From assembly GCA_001689495.1 (NCBI GenBank), contig LUJS01000015.1, forward strand, positions 1-64,000: 64,000 nt of DNA, given 5' to 3'. The translations under genes and the position numbers were made by a program. The notes under the pieces were generated by a model. The model saw nothing but the letters and a program-made list of their open reading frames with translations. It did not search any database and had not been told where the DNA came from. Each line of letters opens with the position of its first letter. The first letter of the stretch is position 1. Shown one piece after another: positions 8,526 to 15,118 of the stretch. Source of the DNA: Bacteroidales bacterium M8. Lineage in GTDB: Bacteria > Bacteroidota > Bacteroidia > Bacteroidales > Muribaculaceae.

Positions 8526-8557
8526 CAAAATTACGCTTTATTAGCGAGAATACACAA
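8526..8557 (-). promoter_or_regulatory. candidate promoter and operator of the arabinose operon
   Basis: On the minus strand TTG (8557-8555) stands 21 bases before TAATTTTG (8533-8526), matching the Bacteroidetes -33/-7 consensus. A short perfect palindrome, CGCT-TTATT-AGCG (8534-8546), fills the spacer next to the -7 box. A regulator bound there would block RNA polymerase, so it is a good operator candidate. The regulator is unknown. Confidence 0.55.
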
Positions 8558-8623
8558 TCAAAATCCTATAATTAAGAGTTATTAACGCCAATTTTAACCA
8601 TAATGTATGGTTTTGAAACGCAG

Positions 8624-8696
8624 CGGGCAAGCACTTGCCCGTGGCCGTAACATATACGGATGTGCCCCGGACTGTCTGCACGACGGGCCGGGGCAC
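8624..8696 (-). terminator. two GC-rich hairpins after the sigma-factor operon
   Basis: GTGCCCCGG at 8662-8670 pairs with CCGGGGCAC at 8688-8696, and CGGGCAAG at 8624-8631 pairs with CTTGCCCG at 8634-8641. Both follow the stop of the small secreted protein gene on the minus strand. The following U-tract is poor, so they may be weak terminators or mRNA-stabilising hairpins. Confidence 0.5.
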
Positions 8697-8724
8697 GGGG
8701 GTATGATGTAACTGTATGTCTGTC

Positions 8725-9255
8725 TCAGTCGTATGCGTGGATGGCGTGGCCGGACAGGCGTCGGCATCCCTGACCATTGGTGATGGGTTGGAGGGCGAGC
8801 TGGCCCATCGTCATGGCGTTCATCTTGTCGATGAACTTGTCCGTGGGGCCGGTGTCGCTGAATCGCTTGTTGGTCGGGACGAGCTGATAGATGAATGTCC
8901 ATTTCTGTCCGTCCTTGATGAGGGTGAAGCGGGTCTTCAGGCGGTCCTTGCGGAAGTCCGACAGATAGACGGCGCTGTTGTTGTCGACGTTTATCTGATA
9001 GTTGACCGAGTTGGGACGCTCTTTCTTGAACGCATCTATGATGCGGCGGGCAAGTTTCTGGTCTGTGAACGTGAATATGCGCTTGCACTCATATATCTTG
9101 CGTGTCTTGGGGTCGCGTTTCTCCTGATAGATTACGTCGCGCACCTTGTCCGAGTCCTCGAGGCTGTCGAGGACCTTGACGAGCGATGTCTGGGCCAAGC
9201 ACACGGACGGGACTATGGCGAGGAGGAGAATGAGTATGATGCGGTATATTTTCAT
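8725..9255 (-). CDS. small secreted protein, DUF5024-like
   Basis: This 176-residue protein has a clear signal peptide (MKIYRIILILLLAIVPSVCLA) and a basic mature part rich in K and R, with VYLSDFRKDRLKTRFTLIKDGQKW in the middle. It resembles small exported Bacteroides proteins annotated as DUF5024 that occur next to sigma factors; this family call is from memory and moderate. It starts 14 bases after the anti-sigma gene and is probably cotranscribed. It may therefore be part of, or report on, the envelope signal sensed by the sigma/anti-sigma pair. Function unknown. Confidence 0.65.
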   Translation of the reverse strand: MKIYRIILILLLAIVPSVCLAQTSLVKVLDSLEDSDKVRDVIYQEKRDPKTRKIYECKRIFTFTDQKLARRIIDAFKKERPNSVNYQINVDNNSAVYLSDFRKDRLKTRFTLIKDGQKWTFIYQLVPTNKRFSDTGPTDKFIDKMNAMTMGQLALQPITNGQGCRRLSGHAIHAYD

Positions 9256-9269
9256 TGTGATATGTTGTT

Positions 9270-9800
9270 TCAGAGTGATGAATTGATTATCTCGCGTATC
9301 TGCGGGCTCTCGGTCTCGATGGTGCGTGTCAGCATGGCGTCCACCTCTTCGTCATATCCGTCGATGCGGCTGTCCATGGCGGCGAGGTGCCGGTTGATGT
9401 CGGCCTCGACGCGCTGTATCTCGGGCACCACGATCGCGAGGTCGGTTATCTTCTCGCCGTCGCGCATGATATAGCTCCCCTCGTATGCCTGATACTCGGG
9501 GGCCACTCTGTCGGCGGGCCTTAGCCACACCCCGAGCGCGAAGAGTATGGCGGCCATTGCGGCTACGCTCAGCCACTGCAGGCGGCTCAGCGGCAGCATC
9601 CTCACGGGCGTGGCCGCCGGTGCGGGCTCGGCCTCGGGGGCCAGAGAGTCGTACCAGACAAACATCTCCTTCCATTTCTCGGCTCCGGGGGGCAGCTCGG
9701 CGTGGCCGAACCACTCGTATAGCTCGCGCTCCTCGGCCAGCGTGGTCTCGCCGTCGAGAAAACGTCTGATGTATTCGTTATAGTTGTTACTGTCTATCAT
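9270..9800 (-). CDS. membrane anti-sigma-factor-like protein
   Basis: This 176-residue protein has a cytoplasmic N-terminus of about 74 residues (NEYIRRFLDGETTLAEERELYEWF resembles the short N-terminal module of small Bacteroides anti-sigma proteins). One membrane helix follows (about 75-94, QWLSVAAMAAILFALGVW), then an acidic extracytoplasmic part. The ATG at 9800 overlaps the sigma-factor stop by four bases (ATGA), so the two are translationally coupled. The same frame stays open far upstream, but that stretch is only a shadow of the sigma gene. An anti-sigma role is inferred from topology and coupling. Confidence 0.75.
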   Translation of the reverse strand: MIDSNNYNEYIRRFLDGETTLAEERELYEWFGHAELPPGAEKWKEMFVWYDSLAPEAEPAPAATPVRMLPLSRLQWLSVAAMAAILFALGVWLRPADRVAPEYQAYEGSYIMRDGEKITDLAIVVPEIQRVEADINRHLAAMDSRIDGYDEEVDAMLTRTIETESPQIREIINSSL

Positions 9801-10288
9801 AGATTGCGTTTCATGAAGAGTTCCTTGACATTCTGTCGTGCCCTCGACAGGGCGGTGCGGATGGCTCCGGGGGTCGAGCCCGTGATTTCGGCTATCTCGG
9901 CTATCTCCATCCCCTCGGTGTGTCGCATCCTCAGCAGCGACTGTTGCACCGATGGGAGCGTGGCCAGTATGGAGTCTATTTCGGCCGAGGCCTCCGAGGC
10001 GGTCATGGCCTCGTCGGGTGCGGGATAGAGTTCCTGCCGCTCCACGCCGTCGAGGCCGGTCACCACCGCCGACTCTCGCGTCAGGTCTATGGCCCTGTTG
10101 CGGGCTATCACCATGGCCAGCGCCTCGATGCTGGTATATGTGTCGAGCCTGTCGCGCATGGTCCACAGCCGCATCAGGGTGTCCTGCGCCACATCGTCGG
10201 CCATGTCTGGCGGGCAAATCCTTGCCGCCATGCCGACAATGCGTTCCCGCAGGGCGGGTGCCATAGCTGTAAACTCTTTCCGGTCCAT
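9797..10288 (-). CDS. ECF-type RNA polymerase sigma factor
   Basis: This 163-residue sigma-70 family protein has region 2 (PDMADDVAQDTLMRLWTMRD, then ALAMVIARNRAIDLTR) and region 4 (ILATLPSVQQSLLRMRHTEG, then IAEITGSTPGAIRTALSRAR), with no regions 1 or 3. It would direct polymerase to a small set of promoters when released by the coupled membrane protein encoded next. The gene is divergent from the porin gene at 10425, which is a natural candidate target. No obvious TAnnTTTG box is seen in front of it, so it may use another promoter class or autoregulate. Confidence 0.92.
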   Translation of the reverse strand: MDRKEFTAMAPALRERIVGMAARICPPDMADDVAQDTLMRLWTMRDRLDTYTSIEALAMVIARNRAIDLTRESAVVTGLDGVERQELYPAPDEAMTASEASAEIDSILATLPSVQQSLLRMRHTEGMEIAEIAEITGSTPGAIRTALSRARQNVKELFMKRNL

Positions 10289-10424
10289 TCTATCTATTAG
10301 ACTGAATTATGCCCCGATCGTTACGCGGAAACGTAAGTTTTTTTCAACTTTTTTTGTCATTGAATTGTTATAAAATGTAAAATCATATTTTTCCGATTCT
10401 ACAATCCGTTTCAACTTATTGAGT
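10289..10424. promoter_or_regulatory. AT-rich divergent control region between sigma factor and porin
   Basis: The 136 bases are much more AT-rich than the flanking genes, with two T-runs around 10337-10360. A loose -7-like TATTTTTC with a TTG 18 bases before it faces the porin gene. No full Bacteroidetes consensus promoter is present on either strand, which would fit control by the ECF sigma factor. Confidence 0.35.
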
Positions 10425-11753
10425 ATGAAAAGTTCATCACGCTTCGCAGCCATCGCGTTCATGGCATGTCTGACTGCAGCTCCCCTCATGGCCCGCACTC
10501 CCGTGCGCCAGATAGCCCGTGATTCGGTCATGAATGACCACCGTATAATACTGATGGGCAACGAGTCCAAAGGCATCCCCGCTCCCGAGTCGCAGCGCAA
10601 GCTGATCGAGCAGTTCTACATCAACCAGTTCGAGAATACCCGCCAGCCCGACGCGCCATACTTCCTCTTCATGAGCCGAGACGCCAACCTTGCGATGGGC
10701 GTGGGTGGCGACATCAAGGTCAGGGCTTACTTCGACCCGGGCAATTCGCTGCCGGGCTCGACATTCTCGCCATACGACATCCCCATGCACCGCGACGAGC
10801 TCAATCGCAATCATCTCGGCACCTCGCCCGCGGGCACGGCGCTCTATTTCCGCATCATCGGCCACGCCGACAAGATAGGCATATATCAGGTCTATATCAA
10901 GGGCAAGTTCAACGGCGGCTCGGGCAATGACTTCAAGCTCAACAAGGCATACGTCAGCCTCAACGACTGGACCGTCGGCTATGCCATGTCGACGTTCTCT
11001 GACGGCCCCGCCGAGCCCCCGGTGGTCGATGTAAACGGCACGACACTCAGCCTCGACTATACCACCATGCTGGTGCGCTATCTGCATACGTTCAAGAATT
11101 CTGGCGTGTCTGTGGCCGCTTCGCTCGAGGCTCCGTCGTTCTCGTTCGAGACGGTCGAGCAGCCCGACGGCAAGCCTACGGCCGGCAAGCGCAAGCAGAG
11201 TGTGCCCGACATCGTGGCCATGGCCCAGTACGAGTGGGCGCGCGGCCAGCATGTGCGCCTGTCGGGCATCGTGAGGTGGCTCCCATACAGAAACTTCATG
11301 AACAACACCAACCACACGCCCAAGGGGTGGGGGTTCCAGTTCTCCACGGTGTTCAATCCCATCAGCCAGCTCACGCTTTACGGCACTCTCAACTTCGGAC
11401 GCTCGTACACCAACAATACCGGCAACTTCCTGCTGAGCGGCTATGACCTCGTGGGCGATTCGCGCTACGAGGGACGCATGTCCACGCTCCCCTCGTGGAG
11501 CTATTTGGTCGGCGCCACATACCACTTCAACCGCAAGCTCTATTCGACGCTCGCATTCGGTCAGGCCCGTGTCACCGAGAGCCATTTCTCCGACCAGTAC
11601 AAATACGGTCTCTATGGCGCTGCCAACCTCTTCTACAACCTCACGCCCCGCATCCTGTTTGGCGGCGAGTTCACATTCGGCAAGAGGGCCGAGTTCTCGG
11701 GCGACCACGCATGGGGCCGACGCTTCAGCCTCATGGCCCAGATGTCATTCTGA
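10425..11753 (+). CDS. outer-membrane porin, DcaP-like
   Basis: This 442-residue protein has a signal peptide (MKSSSRFAAIAFMACLTAAPLMA), a helical N-terminal stretch (SQRKLIEQFYINQF), then many alternating strands and a terminal phenylalanine (LMAQMSF), as in beta-barrel proteins recognised by the Bam machinery. The MGVGGDIKVRAYFD and STFSDGPAEPP patterns are those of DcaP-like trimeric porins. The ATG at 10425 is preferred over the in-frame TTG six bases upstream because it directly begins the signal peptide. Substrate unknown; a diffusion pore for small anionic solutes would fit the family. Confidence 0.8.
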   Translation: MKSSSRFAAIAFMACLTAAPLMARTPVRQIARDSVMNDHRIILMGNESKGIPAPESQRKLIEQFYINQFENTRQPDAPYFLFMSRDANLAMGVGGDIKVRAYFDPGNSLPGSTFSPYDIPMHRDELNRNHLGTSPAGTALYFRIIGHADKIGIYQVYIKGKFNGGSGNDFKLNKAYVSLNDWTVGYAMSTFSDGPAEPPVVDVNGTTLSLDYTTMLVRYLHTFKNSGVSVAASLEAPSFSFETVEQPDGKPTAGKRKQSVPDIVAMAQYEWARGQHVRLSGIVRWLPYRNFMNNTNHTPKGWGFQFSTVFNPISQLTLYGTLNFGRSYTNNTGNFLLSGYDLVGDSRYEGRMSTLPSWSYLVGATYHFNRKLYSTLAFGQARVTESHFSDQYKYGLYGAANLFYNLTPRILFGGEFTFGKRAEFSGDHAWGRRFSLMAQMSF

Positions 11754-11791
11754 CGCAAGACACGACATTCGGTTCAATTTGATATGAACGC

Positions 11792-11832
11792 ACATGCGGC
11801 CCGCCTCCTCGTTCGGGGCACGGGCCGCATGT
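11792..11832 (+). terminator. terminator after the porin gene
   Basis: ACATGCGGCCCG at 11792-11803 pairs perfectly with CGGGCCGCATGT at 11821-11832, followed by CATTTTATAG. It lies 38 bases after the porin stop and also separates it from the converging mutarotase gene. Confidence 0.75.
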
Positions 11833-11861
11833 CATTTTATAGGATTCATAAGACCTTTCCG

Positions 11862-12239
11862 TCAGTCATAGAGATGAAACATGCGCTCCATCGGCTGCCA
11901 TTTCTGGTCTGAGGTGGCACCCGGGCCGGCATCCTGAAAGACGGACATGTAGTCCTCCCATTCCTGCTGTCGGGGCAGTGTGGCCAGACGCTCCATTGCC
12001 GAATCCCAGTCAAAATCGGCGGGAGTCTCGACAATCATGAACAGTTGCGTGCCGTGGATGTAGATCTCCATCTCGAGTATTCCCACCTCGCGAATCCCCT
12101 CGAGTACCTCGGGCCAGATGTTGCCCTCGGCGTGGCGGTCGCGGTATGCGGCTATCAGCTCGGGGTTGTCGCGCAGCTGCAGCGAGCGGCAATAGCGCCT
12201 GACGGGGCCGTGGTGTTGCTTGGCGATATATCCCTGCAT
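11862..12239 (-). CDS. RhaM-type sugar mutarotase (L-rhamnose/L-fucose)
   Basis: This 125-residue protein belongs to the small RhaM fold: IAAYRDRHAEG followed by IWPEVLEGI matches the Y-x3-H and IWPE region of E. coli RhaM, and WEDYM plus MERMFHLYD match its end. The family interconverts anomers of 6-deoxy-hexoses. It follows fucI by nine bases, so L-fucose is the likely substrate here, as in Bacteroides fucose operons where this type replaces FucU. Its sequence starts MQGYIAKQHHGPVRRYCRSL, longer at the N-terminus than E. coli RhaM. Confidence 0.85.
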   Translation of the reverse strand: MQGYIAKQHHGPVRRYCRSLQLRDNPELIAAYRDRHAEGNIWPEVLEGIREVGILEMEIYIHGTQLFMIVETPADFDWDSAMERLATLPRQQEWEDYMSVFQDAGPGATSDQKWQPMERMFHLYD

Positions 12240-12248
12240 GGCGCGGGC

Positions 12249-14021
12249 TTATTTATAGATGGGGCCGTAGGTGGCGCAGGCGCGATAGTCGGATCCCTCC
12301 TTGTCCATGCCGAATGCGTTCCAAGCCGACGGGCGGAATATCTTGTCGTCCTCGACATTGTGCATGCACACGGGGATGCGCAGCATCGAGGCGAGCGTGA
12401 TGAGGTCCTGACCGATGTGGCCATAGCTGATGGCGCCGTGGTTGGCTCCCCAGTTGTTCATCACCGAATACACGTCCTTGAACGCGGGCTTGTCGTTCAG
12501 TCTGGGCACGAACCACGTGGTGGGCCATGTGCGGTCGGTGCGCTCGTCGAGGGCCTTGTTTATCTCGGGGTCTATCTCGACGGTCCATCCCTCGGCTATC
12601 TGGAGCACCGGGCCGAGACCCTTGACCAGATTGAGGCGCGACATGGTGACGGGCATTCCGCCGCGCGAGAGGAAGTTGGACGAGAAGCCACCGCCCCTGA
12701 AGTAGTCACGGTTGGCGGGATACCATGTGGTGGCCTTGAGGCACTTGTCTACCTCCTCGTCGGTCAGCTCCCAGTGGGGTTTCATCACGGGATTACCCTC
12801 GGTGTCCGATGCCTGTCCGGTGCCGTCGAGCGTGGTGGCGCCCGAGTTGATGAGGTGGATTATGCCGTTGGCTGCGAGGCCGGTCAGCTCCTTGCCGGTG
12901 ACGCGCTTCACGGCCTCGGGGCTCCAGTATGTGCGCACGTCGGAGAATATCTGGGCGCGATTCGTGAGCAGATGGCCGAAGAGCATGGCCACGCCGTTGC
13001 AGGCATCGTTCTCGGTGGCCAGCACGAATGCCTCGCGTATGCCGTTCCAGTCGAACGATGTGTTGAGCAGCGCCTCCGAATAGTCGCCGTTGGGATAGAA
13101 GTCGGTCCACTGGCGCTGGCCCTGAAAGCCTGCGGCTATGGCGTTGTGGCCCAGTGCCTCCTCCTTGAATCCCATCTCCTTGAGCTTGGGATTGCCGGTC
13201 ATGAGGTCGCGCATGATTATGGTCATCTTGACGATGAACTCCCAGTCGGCGTCCTTCTGCTCGCGGGTCTTGGTCTTTTCGGGCACGTTAATGTCATGTC
13301 CCTCGTTGACCTTGCAATGTTTTTCGGTCCATGCCATCGCTTTCTCGTATTCCTCGTGGTCATAGATCCCCTCGGTCATGCGGCGGATTATCTCGGTGAG
13401 GTCGACAGACTCGTTGCGCATCCCCAGATACTCCTGAAAGAAGTCGGGGTTGACTATCGAGCCTGCAATGCCCATCGAGACGCTGCCCATCGACAGGTAT
13501 GACTTGCCCCTCATCGTGGCCACGGCCTGTGCCGCGCGGGCAAAGCGGAGTATCTTCTCGGCCACGTCGGCGGGGATGGTGTTGTCGTCGAGGTCCTGAA
13601 CGTCATGGCCATAGATGCCGAATGCCGGCAACCCCTTCTGGGCGTGGGCGGCAAGAACGGCTGCCAGATACACGGCCCCCGGGCGCTCCGTGCCGTTGAA
13701 TCCCCATACGGCCTTGGGCCACCACGGATTCATGTCCATGGTCTCGGCGCCATAGCACCAGCACGAGGTGACGGTGATGGTGGCGCCTACGCCTTCGCGC
13801 TCGAACTTCTCGGCGCACGCTGCACTCTCGGCCACGCGGCCGATGGTGCCGTCGGCAATGACGCACTCCACGGGGCTGCCGTCTCCGTTGCGCAGGTTGG
13901 TGCTGATCAGGTCTGCCACGGCGCGTGCCAGACTCATAGTCTTCTCTTCGAGGCTCTCGCGGACGCCCCCCTGTCGGCCGTCTATGGTGGGACGGATTCC
14001 TATCTTGGGATATGTTTTCAT
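12249..14021 (-). CDS. fucI: L-fucose isomerase
   Basis: This 590-residue protein is nearly the same length as known FucI (591). It converts L-fucose to L-fuculose and often accepts D-arabinose. Typical segments are PKIGIRPTIDGRQGGVRESL at the start, VTSCWCYGAETMDM, FNGTERPGAVYLAA and MNNWGANHGAISYGHIG. The glutamate in LATENDACNG and the histidine of NHGA are probable active-site or metal residues by comparison with E. coli FucI. A -7 box and a tandem operator lie upstream, facing the divergent AraC regulator. No fuculokinase or aldolase gene is in the window. Confidence 0.96.
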   Translation of the reverse strand: MKTYPKIGIRPTIDGRQGGVRESLEEKTMSLARAVADLISTNLRNGDGSPVECVIADGTIGRVAESAACAEKFEREGVGATITVTSCWCYGAETMDMNPWWPKAVWGFNGTERPGAVYLAAVLAAHAQKGLPAFGIYGHDVQDLDDNTIPADVAEKILRFARAAQAVATMRGKSYLSMGSVSMGIAGSIVNPDFFQEYLGMRNESVDLTEIIRRMTEGIYDHEEYEKAMAWTEKHCKVNEGHDINVPEKTKTREQKDADWEFIVKMTIIMRDLMTGNPKLKEMGFKEEALGHNAIAAGFQGQRQWTDFYPNGDYSEALLNTSFDWNGIREAFVLATENDACNGVAMLFGHLLTNRAQIFSDVRTYWSPEAVKRVTGKELTGLAANGIIHLINSGATTLDGTGQASDTEGNPVMKPHWELTDEEVDKCLKATTWYPANRDYFRGGGFSSNFLSRGGMPVTMSRLNLVKGLGPVLQIAEGWTVEIDPEINKALDERTDRTWPTTWFVPRLNDKPAFKDVYSVMNNWGANHGAISYGHIGQDLITLASMLRIPVCMHNVEDDKIFRPSAWNAFGMDKEGSDYRACATYGPIYK

Positions 14022-14062
14022 CGTTTAATGTGGTTTGGTTGTCGTTTTTGTTGTTGATGTTG

Positions 14063-14070
14063 CAAAATTA
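14063..14070 (-). promoter_or_regulatory. -7 element of the fucI promoter
   Basis: TAATTTTG on the minus strand fits TAnnTTTG and predicts a start near 14058 and a leader of about 37 bases. No TTG or TTTG occurs at the correct distance; instead the spacer runs into the tandem repeat at 14093. That is what an activator-dependent promoter would look like. Confidence 0.55.
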
Positions 14071-14092
14071 GTCATCACCACCCGCCACCGAG

Positions 14093-14121
14093 TTGCACAA
14101 TCGTGCGATTGGATTGCACAA
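14093..14121. promoter_or_regulatory. tandem operator, two TTGCACAA sites 21 bases apart
   Basis: TTGCACAA occurs at 14093-14100 and again at 14114-14121, each followed by ATCG or TCG. A 21-base step is two helical turns, the standard arrangement for AraC-family regulators that bind direct repeats. The sites lie where the -33 element of the fucI promoter should be and about 70 bases before the AraC-family gene. They are the probable binding site of that regulator. Confidence 0.55.
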
Positions 14122-14192
14122 AATCGACATTATGTTTTATAACATATTGTCGGGCACCCGCGGGATGCCTCCGTTTGACTATCTTTGTCGGC

Positions 14193-15053
14193 ATGAACGA
14201 CATATTGGATTCGCTGCGGCTGCTGGTGCTGCACATAGGCAGGCGCCACTGCGGTACGGAGTGGAACTTCAGCGACGTCTGCAGCCCATTCACACGCATA
14301 TATTATATAACCTCGGGCGAGGCCGAGGTGCTGATGCCCGACCGTGTCATGCCCCTCAGGGCAGGGCACATGTACGTCATCCCGGCCTTCACCACCCACG
14401 GTTGCCGCTGCCGGGGCGAGTTCGTGCATTACTACGTCCATCTCTACAACGAGTCGGCCCGCTATGTGCTCGAGGACTGGGACCTGCCCGGCGAGATCAG
14501 TGCCGGTGCCGACGACCTGCGCAACATCGAGCGGCTGCTCGAACTGTGTCCCGGCATGGAGCTGATGCAGACAGACACTCGCACATACGGCGACACCCGC
14601 TCTATAGCCGACCGCATAGACCTCAACAAGAGCCGTCACCTGTGGGCCCGCATGGAGTCGCGCGGACTCATCTACCTGCTGCTGTCGAGATTCATCCGCG
14701 AGGCCGTGCCCAAGACCTACACCAACGACGAGCGCATCCGCGAGGTGCTCGGCATCATCAGGGCCGACATCACCTCAGACAACCTTGGGCTCGACACCCT
14801 CGCCGCCGCCGTCGGCCTCTCCAAGGATCATCTCATACGCCTCTTCCGTCGCGAGCTCGACACCACCCCCGCGCGCTACATAGCCACCCGCCGCATCGAG
14901 GCCGCCCAGCTCCGGCTCGTCACCGAGACCAAGTCAGTCAAGGAGATAGCCTTCGACCTCGGATTCGACGACCTCGCCTACTTCTGCCGCCTCTTCAAGA
15001 AACACACCGGCATGACCCCCCTGACATACCGCAACCAGACCCTCAAGGTATGA
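14193..15053 (+). CDS. AraC-family transcriptional regulator, probable fucI activator
   Basis: This protein of 286 residues has an N-terminal cupin-like sensing domain (SPFTRIYYITSGEAEVLMPD, then LRAGHMYVIPAFTTHGC) and a C-terminal double helix-turn-helix (LDTLAAAVGLSKDHLIRLFR, then VKEIAFDLGFDDLAYFCRLF). ATG at 14193 was chosen because the longer frame from a GTG at 14103 adds an unlikely N-terminus that reads through the operator. TATCTTTG at 14180-14187 would put the mRNA start only a few bases before this ATG. Divergence from fucI suggests it senses fucose or a related sugar, which is inferred. Confidence 0.88.
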   Translation: MNDILDSLRLLVLHIGRRHCGTEWNFSDVCSPFTRIYYITSGEAEVLMPDRVMPLRAGHMYVIPAFTTHGCRCRGEFVHYYVHLYNESARYVLEDWDLPGEISAGADDLRNIERLLELCPGMELMQTDTRTYGDTRSIADRIDLNKSRHLWARMESRGLIYLLLSRFIREAVPKTYTNDERIREVLGIIRADITSDNLGLDTLAAAVGLSKDHLIRLFRRELDTTPARYIATRRIEAAQLRLVTETKSVKEIAFDLGFDDLAYFCRLFKKHTGMTPLTYRNQTLKV

Positions 15054-15060
15054 CAAAAAA

Positions 15061-15091
15061 GAGAGTCAAAGACTTCGGGTCTTTGACTCTC
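15061..15091. terminator. bidirectional terminator between araC-like gene and GH28-GH105 gene
   Basis: GAGAGTCAAAGAC at 15061-15073 pairs perfectly with GTCTTTGACTCTC at 15079-15091 around a TTCGG loop. A-run on the left (15055-15060) and T-run on the right (15096-15100) let it stop transcripts from both converging genes. Confidence 0.85.
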
Positions 15092-15118
15092 GATATTTTT
15101 GTGACTGTGCGTCCAGGA

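Noticed and set aside
9801..10217. N-terminal extension of the anti-sigma frame by 139 codons
   Set aside because: This part overlaps the sigma factor gene in another frame and is arginine/histidine-rich shadow sequence; the coupled ATG at 9800 is the natural start.
10437..11708. 423-codon minus-strand frame opposite the porin
   Set aside because: The plus strand encodes a complete porin with signal peptide and terminal F; the opposite frame shows no family features.
12045..13502. 485-codon plus-strand frame opposite the mutarotase and fucI
   Set aside because: It crosses two real genes and has shadow-type composition.
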